Below are positions 15,555 to 23,631 of a stretch of DNA of 64,000 nucleotides, piece after piece. A program made the translations under genes and the position numbers. The stretch covers positions 1-64,000 of the forward strand of contig JABZHR010000006.1 of NCBI GenBank assembly GCA_015258715.1. Direction: 5' to 3'. The notes under the pieces are model-generated. The model did no database searches and was not told where the DNA came from. It worked only from the letters and a program-made list of their open reading frames with translations. Each line of letters starts with the position of its first letter. The stretch's first letter is position 1. This DNA is from Atopobium sp. (GTDB lineage: Bacteria; Actinomycetota; Coriobacteriia; Coriobacteriales; Atopobiaceae).

Positions 15555-16342
15555 TTTTTACGTTCAAGGGCACGAGCAATAAGGATTTGTTTACGCAGCC
15601 CTGGAATCTTTTTTCCGTCCATGGTAGGAGTATCAGAAAGCTTGTATGGAATGCCTAGCTCTTCGTACTTTTTTACACCCATCACATGATAGGGAAGTAC
15701 GTCTAGTCCAATAACATTGTCCCAATGAGCAATTATCCTACCAACACCTGCAAGTTCTTCTGCTGTATCAGTAATGCCAGGTACTACAACATGTCTGATC
15801 AGAACTTTAATACCTCTACGGTTAAGCTCATCGCCAAACGCAAGCGGTCTTTCTGAGCCAACTTCGCAAAGACTAATGTGGCCCTTTGGATCAGAATGCT
15901 TGATATCAAGGAGCACTAAATCTGTATTATCAAGAACGCGCTCAAATTTTTCTGGAGTTTCTGGATTATACGCAATGCCAGAAGAGTCAAGACAGGTATG
16001 AATGCGTCCTTGCGGGTCACTATGAGCCGCCTCAAACAGAGCGCCGATAAACTCAGGCTGAGCGAGTGGTTCGCCGCCAGTGGCTGTAATTCCACCGTTT
16101 CTATAAAAAGCTCTATTACGGTTAAAGGTGGCAAGAATTTCTTTTACCGATTTTTCTGTTCCAATACCAAATTGCCAGGTATCCGGGTTATGACAATAGG
16201 CACAACGCATGGGACACCCCTGGGTAAACACAACCAGGCGAGTTCCAGGACCATCTACAGTACCAAAGGTCTCAATAGAGTGGACCCGCCCACAAACTGT
16301 GAGCGGGTCATTGAGATCCATGTGAGTATCAGAACAAGACAT
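15539..16342 (-). CDS. pflA: Pyruvate formate-lyase activating enzyme
   Basis: A 267-residue radical-SAM activase that abstracts hydrogen from the glycine of the glycyl-radical protein (EC 1.97.1.4). The cluster motif CPMRCAYC (Cys43, 47, 50) and the TGGEPL SAM motif at 88-93 are present, as is the GRVHSIETFGTVDGPG N-terminus. The ATG at 16342 is preferred over an in-frame TTG at 16348, since AAGGA sits 10 nt upstream. It follows the glycyl-radical subunit gene by 13 nt. Its 3' end is duplicated at 12.26 kb. Confidence 0.95.
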   Translation of the reverse strand: MSCSDTHMDLNDPLTVCGRVHSIETFGTVDGPGTRLVVFTQGCPMRCAYCHNPDTWQFGIGTEKSVKEILATFNRNRAFYRNGGITATGGEPLAQPEFIGALFEAAHSDPQGRIHTCLDSSGIAYNPETPEKFERVLDNTDLVLLDIKHSDPKGHISLCEVGSERPLAFGDELNRRGIKVLIRHVVVPGITDTAEELAGVGRIIAHWDNVIGLDVLPYHVMGVKKYEELGIPYKLSDTPTMDGKKIPGLRKQILIARALERKKLGKQ

Positions 16343-16355
16343 GGACAAGAAATCC

Positions 16356-16607
16356 TTAGAGAGCGTCGTGGAAGGTACGAGAAATAACGTCGTCCTGCTG
16401 CTCTTTGGTAAGGGAGTTGAACTTAACAGCGTAACCAGAAACGCGAATGGTCAGCTGAGGATACTTCTCTGGGTGTGCCTGAGCATCAAGAAGAGTGTCC
16501 TTAGTAAATACGTTAACGTTGAGGTGATGACCGCCCTTCTCGGCATAGCCATCGATCATGTTTACTAGGTTGTCAATCTGCTCGGAAGCTACTTCGTTGG
16601 ACTGCAT
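16356..16607 (-). CDS. Stand-alone glycyl-radical subunit of pyruvate formate-lyase
   Basis: An 83-residue protein equal to the C-terminal piece of PflB: HHLNVNVFTKDTLLDA, then PQLTIRVSGYAVKFNSLTKE, with the radical glycine at position 58, and the DVISRTF end. A strong AAGGAG site lies 6 nt before its ATG. Because the upstream large subunit lacks this segment, the protein must supply the radical in trans, like E. coli GrcA (YfiD), but here as an obligate part of an operon. A hairpin separates it from the large-subunit gene, and pflA follows. Confidence 0.92.
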   Translation of the reverse strand: MQSNEVASEQIDNLVNMIDGYAEKGGHHLNVNVFTKDTLLDAQAHPEKYPQLTIRVSGYAVKFNSLTKEQQDDVISRTFHDAL

Positions 16608-16629
16608 GTGTTTCTCCTTACGAGTTTGT

Positions 16630-16665
16630 TGGCGAGAAGAGACGTGTAGATAGATCTTCTCGCCA
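16630..16665 (-). promoter_or_regulatory. Intercistronic hairpin between pflB and the radical subunit
   Basis: Eleven-bp perfect stem TGGCGAGAAGA (16630-16640) with TCTTCTCGCCA (16655-16665) and a 14-nt loop; no U-tract follows in the transcribed direction. It may stabilise the upstream mRNA or set the ratio of the two subunits. Each arm carries one copy of the recurrent GGCGAGAA octamer, in opposite orientations. Confidence 0.7.
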
Positions 16666-16672
16666 GGGCTTG

Positions 16673-18829
16673 TTATTTACGATCCTCAGCACCTTCAGCT
16701 GCGGATGGGTCTGCCTCACAGGCGCAATCAATTTTGTTCTCAATCTGAATATCAAGATTCATATCAGAGAAGTCGATGTGCTCAAGGTCAAGCTCACTAC
16801 CGTGGAAGTAGACGTCAGAGCCCTTACCAAGAGCGTTAGGAATGATTGAGAAGGTATTGGAAATACCGTCCTGTGCGTCGTTAAATGGAAGCTTAGCAAC
16901 GGATGCCAGGGATGCAACGGCACCGTGAGTATCGCGGTGGTGCATTGGGTTAGCGCCAGGAGCAAAAGGAACGCCTGCGCGGCGGCCGTCAGGGGTGTTG
17001 CCGGTAGCCTTACCATATACAACGTTAGAGGTAATGGTCAGGATAGAAGTTGTTGGAACGGAATCACGGTAGGTGTGGTTCTGGCGAATCATGTTCATGA
17101 AGATCTCAACGATGTCATGAGCAATAGTGTCAACGCGGTCATCATCGTTACCGTACTTAGGGAAGTCACCCTCAGTGATGTAATCGGTGACAAGGCCAGT
17201 CTCGTCGCGGACAACTCTTACCTTTGCATACTTGATTGCGGAGAGGGAGTCGGCAACAACAGAAAGGCCCGCGATGCCTGTTGCAAACCAACGATGAACG
17301 TGCTCGTCGTGCAGAGCCATCTGGATGCGCTCGTAGCTGTACTTATCGTGCATGTAGTGGATTGCGTTAAGAGCGTTGACATAAACGCCAGCAAGCCAGC
17401 GCATCATGTCCATATACTTGGAGAAGACATCGTCGTAATCAAGGTACTCGCCCTCAACGGCACGGTACTTAGGACCAATCTGCTCGCCGGTCTTCTCGTC
17501 ACGTCCGCCATTGATTGCGTAAAGCAGGCATTTAGCAAGGTTAGCACGAGCGCCAAAGAACTGCATCTCTTTACCAACGCGCATGGAGCTGACACAGCAA
17601 GCAATTGCGTAGTCATCGCCATGATAAACGCGCATAAGATCGTCGTTTTCATACTGGATAGAGCTGGTGGTAATAGAGATTTTTGCGCAGTAGCGCTTGA
17701 AGCCTACAGGAAGCTTAGTAGACCACAGAACGGTCAGGTTAGGCTCTGGGCTGGTACCCATGTTCTCAAGGGTGTGGAGCCAGCGGAAGCTGGACTTGGT
17801 AACCATAGAGCGGCCATCAACGCCAATACCACCAATGGACTCAGTGACCCACTGAGGGTCTCCCGAGAAGAGCTCGTTGTACTCAGGAGTACGAGCAAAC
17901 TTGACCATACGAAGCTTCATAACCAGGTGGTCAACAATCTCCTGGATCTCTGACTCAGTGAAGGTGCCACGAGCAAGATCGCGCTCTGCATAGATGTCCA
18001 GGAAGGTGGTGTTACGACCAATGGACATTGCAGCGCCATTTTGCTCTTTAACAGCAGCAAGATAGCCCAGGTAGAGCCACTGAACAGCCTCTTTGAAGTT
18101 CTCTGCAGGACGGCTCAAATCAAAACCATAAATCTCGCCAAGTTGCTTAAGCTCCTTGAGAGCACGAATCTGCTCGGAGAGCTCCTCGCGATGACGAATG
18201 GTCTTCTCGTCCATGATGGAGCCGGTACCGTTTTTCTGATTTGTCTTATCAGTGATAAGAGCGTCAACGCCATAGAGAGCAACACGACGATAATCGCCGA
18301 TGATGCGGCCACGGCCGTATGCGTCAGGCAGACCGGTAATGATGTGGGAGTGACGGCATTTACGCATGTCCTCGGTGTAGACATCAAAAACACCAGCGTT
18401 GTGAGTCTTGCGACGATAGGTGTAGAAGTCAACAATCTCTGGGTCAACTTCATAACCGTAGGCTTTGCATGCGGCCATTGCCATACGAACGCCGCCGTCT
18501 ACCATCAGAGCGCGCTTGAGGGGCTTGTCAGTCTGGAGACCAACAATCTGCTCAAGTGGTTTTTCAATGTAGCCAGCCTCGTGGGAGGTGATAGTGGAAA
18601 CCTTTTTGGTGTCCATATCAAGTACGCCACCGTTTGCGGTCTCTTGTGCAAAGAGATCCATAACATCCGCCCAAAGCTTTGTAGTAGCCTCAGTTGGACC
18701 AGCGAGGAAGGAATCATCACCGTCATAAGGGGTGTAATTCTTCTGAATGAAGTCTCGGACATCAACAGCTTTTTGCCAGTTGCCACCGACAAAGCCGTCC
18801 CAAGCCTCCTGTGCTGGTATTTCCTGCAT
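16673..18829 (-). CDS. pflB: Pyruvate formate-lyase large subunit lacking the glycyl-radical domain
   Basis: A 718-residue protein that cleaves pyruvate with CoA to acetyl-CoA and formate (EC 2.3.1.54). The catalytic cysteine pair is Cys411-Cys412 in IACCVSSMRVGKEMQFFGARAN. Homology runs to DGISNTFSIIPNALGKG; after this, instead of about 60 residues with RVSGYA, there is an unrelated acidic tail ending EGAEDRK and a stop. E. coli PflB has about 760 residues. The missing part is encoded by the next gene. A small hairpin (18848-18866) sits just before the ribosome site. Confidence 0.95.
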   Translation of the reverse strand: MQEIPAQEAWDGFVGGNWQKAVDVRDFIQKNYTPYDGDDSFLAGPTEATTKLWADVMDLFAQETANGGVLDMDTKKVSTITSHEAGYIEKPLEQIVGLQTDKPLKRALMVDGGVRMAMAACKAYGYEVDPEIVDFYTYRRKTHNAGVFDVYTEDMRKCRHSHIITGLPDAYGRGRIIGDYRRVALYGVDALITDKTNQKNGTGSIMDEKTIRHREELSEQIRALKELKQLGEIYGFDLSRPAENFKEAVQWLYLGYLAAVKEQNGAAMSIGRNTTFLDIYAERDLARGTFTESEIQEIVDHLVMKLRMVKFARTPEYNELFSGDPQWVTESIGGIGVDGRSMVTKSSFRWLHTLENMGTSPEPNLTVLWSTKLPVGFKRYCAKISITTSSIQYENDDLMRVYHGDDYAIACCVSSMRVGKEMQFFGARANLAKCLLYAINGGRDEKTGEQIGPKYRAVEGEYLDYDDVFSKYMDMMRWLAGVYVNALNAIHYMHDKYSYERIQMALHDEHVHRWFATGIAGLSVVADSLSAIKYAKVRVVRDETGLVTDYITEGDFPKYGNDDDRVDTIAHDIVEIFMNMIRQNHTYRDSVPTTSILTITSNVVYGKATGNTPDGRRAGVPFAPGANPMHHRDTHGAVASLASVAKLPFNDAQDGISNTFSIIPNALGKGSDVYFHGSELDLEHIDFSDMNLDIQIENKIDCACEADPSAAEGAEDRK

Positions 18830-19203
18830 AACACACTCCTTTTTACACGGACAATGTATACGTCCGCGTTCATGCTGAGCGTGTTGAGTGGAGCATGGCC
18901 GCTCAGCAGTTTACAAATAGCAATCTTGAGACTAATTTTGACAGCAGGTATGTCTTTGGACAAATGACGTCAAATATTAGTTACGACCTCTAACTTTACT
19001 CAATATGTAGTGCCAAACAAGCGACAAATACGCAATATTTTGAAAAGTTAGAAAAGGTTTACATTTGCGCAGGTCAGAAATTTGCTAAAAAGAAAGCTAT
19101 ATAAAAATTGTTGAGAATTAGTCACATTTATTACGACAGGTGTCCATTTCTTCTCCAAATGTCCACAAAATTTATTGGTATTCTTAGCTATAGGGGAGGC
19201 ATC
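18830..19203. other. 374-nt intergenic region between divergent genes
   Basis: No gene is seen. It holds a CGGAC/GTCCG hairpin at 18848-18866 in the pflB leader, whose core shares AATGTATACGTC with the start of the 91-bp repeat, and the perfect palindrome TGACGTCA at 18965-18972. I found no convincing FNR or Rex operator and no confident promoter for either side. Confidence 0.6.
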
Positions 19204-19785
19204 ATGAATACTGTAGCAACAGAAAAACAACGCTTGCGAGAAGAACGTCTAGCAGCAAGAGAAACTCTTTCTGAGCAAGAGAGATGTGTGCTTGATGATT
19301 GCATTACTCAGAAACTTCTTGAGACCCCTGAATATGCAGAAGCAATTACTGTTTTAACGTATGTTTCTGTCTCATCTGAAGTTTCTACCAGGATGTTTAT
19401 TGAGTGTGCTCTACGCGATGGAAAAACGGTGGCGGTGCCTCGCTGTTTACCTGGACATCGTTTAGAGTTTGTTGCCATCACTTCATTGGAACAGCTGGTA
19501 GCGGCACCATTTAACTTACTTGAACCATCAAGAGAGCTGCCTGCTTTAATTGAAGACCAGATGAGCAACGCGATTTGCATTGTTCCAGCTCTTCTTGTTG
19601 ATACAAAGGGATATCGTCTGGGTTATGGTGCTGGTTTTTATGACCGATTTTTGTCAACGTATTCTGGCAAGAAAATCTGCCTTGCCTACCAGCAAAATTT
19701 GAGCCGAGAAATGCTTCCTCATACAGAATTTGACGTTCCTGTGGATATGGTAATAACTGAATCAGGCGTGCTTACGTGTGCATAA
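19204..19785 (+). CDS. 5-formyltetrahydrofolate cyclo-ligase
   Basis: A 193-residue enzyme of folate metabolism that converts 5-formyl-THF to 5,10-methenyl-THF with ATP (EC 6.3.3.2). The N-terminal KQRLREERLAAR helix, VLTYVSVSSEVSTR, and the hallmark GYRLGYGAGFYDRFL near residues 142-156 fit the family. The ATG at 19204 has GGGGAGG upstream. It stands alone, convergent with the aro cluster and sharing a terminator with it. Confidence 0.95.
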   Translation: MNTVATEKQRLREERLAARETLSEQERCVLDDCITQKLLETPEYAEAITVLTYVSVSSEVSTRMFIECALRDGKTVAVPRCLPGHRLEFVAITSLEQLVAAPFNLLEPSRELPALIEDQMSNAICIVPALLVDTKGYRLGYGAGFYDRFLSTYSGKKICLAYQQNLSREMLPHTEFDVPVDMVITESGVLTCA

Positions 19786-19820
19786 AAAATCTGCTGCAAT
19801 TTTGCCGTTACAGCAGATTT
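19784..19820. terminator. Bidirectional terminator between folate ligase and aro cluster
   Basis: Ten-bp stem AAATCTGCTG (19787-19796) with CAGCAGATTT (19811-19820). On the minus strand it is followed by a six-T run, ending the aro transcript; on the plus strand the tail is weaker and runs straight into GTTTCTCGCC (19823-19832). Confidence 0.85.
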
Positions 19821-19852
19821 GTGTTTCTCGCCAGATTGCTATAAGCGGTGAC

Positions 19853-20743
19853 TTATGCTTCATCTTTGAGATGGGCAGCCATTAGCTGGATTGCCTCTCT
19901 GTAGCTGTCAATTCCTTTGCCAGCAACCGTCGCAAAGCATGCATCTTTTATATAAGAAATGCGTCTAAAGTCTTCTCTGGCAGAGATGTCTGTAAGGTGA
20001 ACCTCAATCATGGGAATTTGCACGGCAAGCGCGGCGTCGAGCAGGGCAACTGAGGTGTGCGTATAGGCCGCGGGGTTGATGATAATGCCATCATAGCTAC
20101 CCAGCGCATCCTGGATTGCATCAACAAGATCACCCTCATGGTTTGATTGATAACACACACATTCAGAGAAACCTTGAGAGAGGGCTTCTTCCTTACAAGT
20201 CTCTATAAGGGCTCTGTAGTCAGCTTTTCCGTAAATCTCTGGTTCACGAATACCTAACATGTTGATGTTTGGGCCATTAATGATGAGCAGGCGAGGGGCT
20301 TCGAGGTCATCCTCATAGTCATCTTCAAAGTCGTCTGCCTCCAACTCAGAAGCAATGCTGTCAAAGTCTTCTTCGTCTTGATCAAGGGTATTTTTTTGAG
20401 CTAGCAGAGAGATTAGCTCATCCACTTCTTCATTGTGTTGAGCTGGGTTATCTGAGCGCTTCTCGTCTAACGAACAAAAAGTCTTTTCTGGCTCACCCAA
20501 AATGCAATTAAGGGCATCGTTTACCTGGCTAACAAGATTGGGACCAAAAACTACCTCAAGGCCGTTTGATCCCTTTCCCACAATGCCAAGAACGCCAGTG
20601 GCAGTGGCTAACTGTTCATGGTCGATAAGCGTCATATCATCAATAGAAAGACGAAGTCGCGTCATGCATACTTCGTTGTGCGTTAAGTTCTTTGAACCGC
20701 CTATTGCATTAAGAATCTCGTGAGCAATAGCATTGCTGTCCAT
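19853..20743 (-). CDS. aroQ: PTS EIIB domain fused to type II 3-dehydroquinate dehydratase
   Basis: A 296-residue two-domain protein. Residues 1-86 match a glucose-type PTS EIIB domain, including the phosphorylation cysteine (Cys26) in VCMTRLRLSI and the GVLGIVGKG turn. Residues about 87-148 are an acidic linker. From about 149 it is a type II dehydroquinase (LLIINGPNINMLGIREPEIYG in two parts, NPAAYTHTSVALLDA, EVHLTDISAREDF), which dehydrates 3-dehydroquinate to 3-dehydroshikimate (EC 4.2.1.10). The ATG at 20743 has GGGGAG 8 nt upstream. It is the last gene of the aro cluster. Normal AroQ has about 150 residues. Confidence 0.9.
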   Translation of the reverse strand: MDSNAIAHEILNAIGGSKNLTHNEVCMTRLRLSIDDMTLIDHEQLATATGVLGIVGKGSNGLEVVFGPNLVSQVNDALNCILGEPEKTFCSLDEKRSDNPAQHNEEVDELISLLAQKNTLDQDEEDFDSIASELEADDFEDDYEDDLEAPRLLIINGPNINMLGIREPEIYGKADYRALIETCKEEALSQGFSECVCYQSNHEGDLVDAIQDALGSYDGIIINPAAYTHTSVALLDAALAVQIPMIEVHLTDISAREDFRRISYIKDACFATVAGKGIDSYREAIQLMAAHLKDEA

Positions 20744-20923
20744 TGGATATCTCCCCAAATACGACCGAACATCAAACACTTAACTGTTTGACTGGACGTA
20801 ACATCCTTGAAGTTTTCTGAATACAATCCTACGAGGATTAAGTATAGGGGCTTTAACGTGCCAAAATGATACGCCTTGTATCCGTCCGGTGAACGGTTGA
20901 AAAATAACTGTAAACGTTTCCTG

Positions 20924-22234
20924 TTATTTAAATGCTATGGCGAGAAGACCTTTGGCATTTGCATCCGGACTACCAAGGCAGGAAAAAGTTATATCAGCCC
21001 ATGCTTCGTAGAGAGGCAACCGCTCTGCAGCAAGCTCTTGTACGCCAACGCTTTGTGAGAGTGGTCTTCCTACAATAGCCAATTGCTCAAGGGGACGAGT
21101 CAGATAGACAAACGTTCCGTTTTGACGGAGAAGCCGATAGTTTGAAGGGGTAACAACTACGCCGCCTCCGCAAGAAATAACTGCACCGCTCATGCTAGAA
21201 ATCTCTTGAATTACTTCATGCTCTAGATGTCTAAACGCTGCTTCTCCGTGTGTTTGTAGATAGGTTGCCGCGTCACAATGAGCTTTCTGTTTGATGAGAA
21301 AATCAGTGTCTATCCAGGGACGATTCAGAAGCTTTGCCAGTGCTTCTCCCGTAGAAGTCTTTCCAACTCCTGGCATGCCAATAAGCACAATGTTTTCTTT
21401 TGAAGCATGGAGCTCACGCGAGATATTTTCTATCTGAGAGTCTGATACTTCCTGCCCCAAAAAGAGTGAGCTTGCTCTAGCTGCTTGAGCCACCAGCATT
21501 TTTAAACCATTTGCACTGAGTATTCCGAGGCTTTCTGCATCTAAAAGAAGCTGAGAGCGTAGCGGATTATAGATAAGATCAATCACGCATTGCAGGGACG
21601 TAAATGAAGCTAGTTCCTCTTTGGTAAGAGGGGAGATGCCAGCGTGAGGAGACATTCCCACTGGCGTTGCATTGACAAGAAGATCAGCGTCATAGTGGGA
21701 TTGAAGTTGGTCATACGTAATTGCGCAGTCAACAAATGAAGAGCTTACTTGAGGGTTTCTGGAGACTCCCACAACATATGCGCCGCCTTTTTTAAGTGCA
21801 TAGCAAACTGCCTGGCCAGCACCGCCAAAGGCTCCTAAAACTATCGCTTTCTTTTGGCTCAAGCTGACCTTGAGACTTTTAACTAGATACTCAAAGCCAT
21901 ACACATCTGTGTTGTCTGCAGTTATGATCCCATTTGTATCTTTTACCAGTGTATTTGCCGCGCCAATAGCTTGAGCATCCTCAGAAACTGAGTCCGCAAG
22001 AGCACAGGCATTCTTTTTGTAAGGGATGGTAACGTTCAGGCCACGCCAAGATTGGTTTTTGAGGAAGTCTTTTAGCTCCGAAGCAGAAAGTTCATGGAGT
22101 TGGTAGGGAAACGAGCCTAGTTTTTCATGAATTTCTGCAGACCAGCTATGAGAGAGTTTCTCGCCAATAAGCCCAAAAGGAGCAAAGGGAGCTGTAGGGT
22201 TACTTGAGGCTTGTTGCTCAGTTTTAGAGCTCAT
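20924..22234 (-). CDS. Bifunctional shikimate dehydrogenase / shikimate kinase
   Basis: A 436-residue fusion. The N-terminal part (about 17-275) is AroE: GEKLSHSWS substrate loop, NVTIPYKK with catalytic Lys73, DNTDVYGF with Asp109, and the NADP motif GAFGGAGQA. The C-terminal part (about 282-436) is AroK: Walker A GMPGVGKTS at 286-294, DTDFLI, FRHLEHEVI and the SCGGGVV loop. It catalyses dehydroshikimate to shikimate to shikimate-3-phosphate. Its start overlaps the chorismate mutase end by 11 nt. Gene symbols would be aroE and aroK. Confidence 0.95.
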   Translation of the reverse strand: MSSKTEQQASSNPTAPFAPFGLIGEKLSHSWSAEIHEKLGSFPYQLHELSASELKDFLKNQSWRGLNVTIPYKKNACALADSVSEDAQAIGAANTLVKDTNGIITADNTDVYGFEYLVKSLKVSLSQKKAIVLGAFGGAGQAVCYALKKGGAYVVGVSRNPQVSSSFVDCAITYDQLQSHYDADLLVNATPVGMSPHAGISPLTKEELASFTSLQCVIDLIYNPLRSQLLLDAESLGILSANGLKMLVAQAARASSLFLGQEVSDSQIENISRELHASKENIVLIGMPGVGKTSTGEALAKLLNRPWIDTDFLIKQKAHCDAATYLQTHGEAAFRHLEHEVIQEISSMSGAVISCGGGVVVTPSNYRLLRQNGTFVYLTRPLEQLAIVGRPLSQSVGVQELAAERLPLYEAWADITFSCLGSPDANAKGLLAIAFK

Positions 22235-22496
22235 GAGATGACTCCTGAACTGCTTTCGCAGCCTTCATCAAAACCTCAAGTAACTCTAAAGCATACGGTG
22301 CAAGTTCATTTGAAACAGAGGTTTTAACCTGGTCTTTTTTGATATCTTCTCGTGAGGAATCTAGAACAGAGAGTCCGTGCTCCTTCTTATAAGCACCAAT
22401 CTGTTTGGCAACTGCAAGTCTTTGCTCAAACAGGGCAAAGATTTGCGCGTCAATTGAATCTATTTCCTGGCGCAGCGTCTCTAACTGATTAGTCAT
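22224..22496 (-). CDS. Chorismate mutase, AroQ class
   Basis: A 90-residue all-helical protein of the AroQ chorismate mutase class, converting chorismate to prephenate (EC 5.4.99.5). The first helix LRQEIDSIDAQIFALFEQRLAVAKQIGAYKK contains the expected Arg, Asp and Arg/Lys positions (quoted here as family pattern), and the region LDSSREDI links to the second helix. It overlaps aroC upstream by 8 nt and aroE-aroK downstream by 11 nt, so translation is probably coupled. Confidence 0.9.
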   Translation of the reverse strand: MTNQLETLRQEIDSIDAQIFALFEQRLAVAKQIGAYKKEHGLSVLDSSREDIKKDQVKTSVSNELAPYALELLEVLMKAAKAVQESSHEL

Positions 22497-23631
22497 TGTG
22501 ATATCCGTTCTGCTCAGAGGGCCAGGAATACAAAGTATCGAGAAGGGCTAGGGCAAATGCGCTTTCAATGCAGGGCACCGCACGCAAAACTGCAGTTACG
22601 TCATGTCTGCCTTGAACCACAAGCTGCTCTGGTTCCATAGTTTGAAGGTTAACTGAATGTTGAGGAAGACCAATACTTGAGATTGGTTTTAGCGCGCATC
22701 TAAACCAAAGAGGTGCGCCTGTTGAGATGCCACCTAGAATGCCTCCCGCATGATTGGTGGTTGGTACAACGGATCCACTACGTACTTCGTAAGCATCGTT
22801 GTTTTCGGAGCCAAGTAAATTGGCAACGTCCATACCGCTACCAAACTCTATGGCTTTAACAGCAGGAACACCAAAAACTGCAGCAGAGATGGTATTTTCA
22901 AGTCCATGGAAATGAGGGCACCCAATACCTGCTGGAACGCCCGTCACCGCGCACTCTATGATGCCACCAACGGTATTTTTCTCAGAGCGCAATTGTGTAA
23001 GGAGTACACGGGTTTTCTCGCCAGCTTGTGCATCAAGGAAGGGAAGCGCTTGAGGATCAGCTTGTAGTAGCTGATCCATTTGGAGAGCAAGCTGTTTATT
23101 GGCCTCAAGAGAGTTGTCTACGAGCTCAAGGGGAGTATCGTTGATGTCCTTTATTTTGAGCACATGAGCTGCAATGGAGATTCCCTGAGCACGTAAAATC
23201 TGGAGCGCTATGCCTCCCGCAATGCAAAGAGGAGCTGTTAAGCGAGCAGAAAAATGTCCTCCACCCGTTTGTGTATAGGAGTCTCCCCATTTTGCCCAGG
23301 CAGAAAAATCAGCATGTCCTGGACGAGGGACAAGCTTTGTATCTGCGTAATCTTGTGGTCGAACGTTTGCGTTAGGCAGTTCTGCCGTGAGCGGAGAACC
23401 ATCTAGAATGCCCTCTGCAGAAATTCCAGAGATAAATTGTGGATAGTCAACTTCTTTACGCGGAGTATCCCACGGATGTGACGAAGATCTTCTTTGAAGA
23501 AATGTCTTAAGCTCATTTAAGTCAACCGTAAAACCAGCAGGTAAACCTTCAATGGTGCAGCCGATTTTTGGAGCATGGGACTCGCCAAAAATAGAGACTT
23601 TTACTGTTGTTCCAAAAGTTGAGGTCATCAT
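22489..23631 (-). CDS. aroC: Chorismate synthase
   Basis: A 380-residue FMN-dependent enzyme making chorismate from EPSP (EC 4.2.3.5). Family signatures are FGESHAPKIGCTIEGLPAGF at the N-terminus, RPGHADFSAWAKWG, the GGGHFSARLTAPLCIAGG flavin site, and the NHAGGILGGISTGAPL segment. It follows aroA with no gap and overlaps the chorismate mutase gene by 8 nt. Confidence 0.96.
   Translation of the reverse strand: MMTSTFGTTVKVSIFGESHAPKIGCTIEGLPAGFTVDLNELKTFLQRRSSSHPWDTPRKEVDYPQFISGISAEGILDGSPLTAELPNANVRPQDYADTKLVPRPGHADFSAWAKWGDSYTQTGGGHFSARLTAPLCIAGGIALQILRAQGISIAAHVLKIKDINDTPLELVDNSLEANKQLALQMDQLLQADPQALPFLDAQAGEKTRVLLTQLRSEKNTVGGIIECAVTGVPAGIGCPHFHGLENTISAAVFGVPAVKAIEFGSGMDVANLLGSENNDAYEVRSGSVVPTTNHAGGILGGISTGAPLWFRCALKPISSIGLPQHSVNLQTMEPEQLVVQGRHDVTAVLRAVPCIESAFALALLDTLYSWPSEQNGYHND

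Noticed and set aside
16925..18967. Long plus-strand reading frames antisense to pflB (342 and 308 codons)
   Set aside because: Shadow frames of a highly expressed gene; compositionally implausible and without ribosome sites.
18830..19203. FNR or Rex operators upstream of pflB
   Set aside because: Half-sites such as TTGTTGAGAATTAGTCAC are present, but no symmetrical match to either consensus was found.
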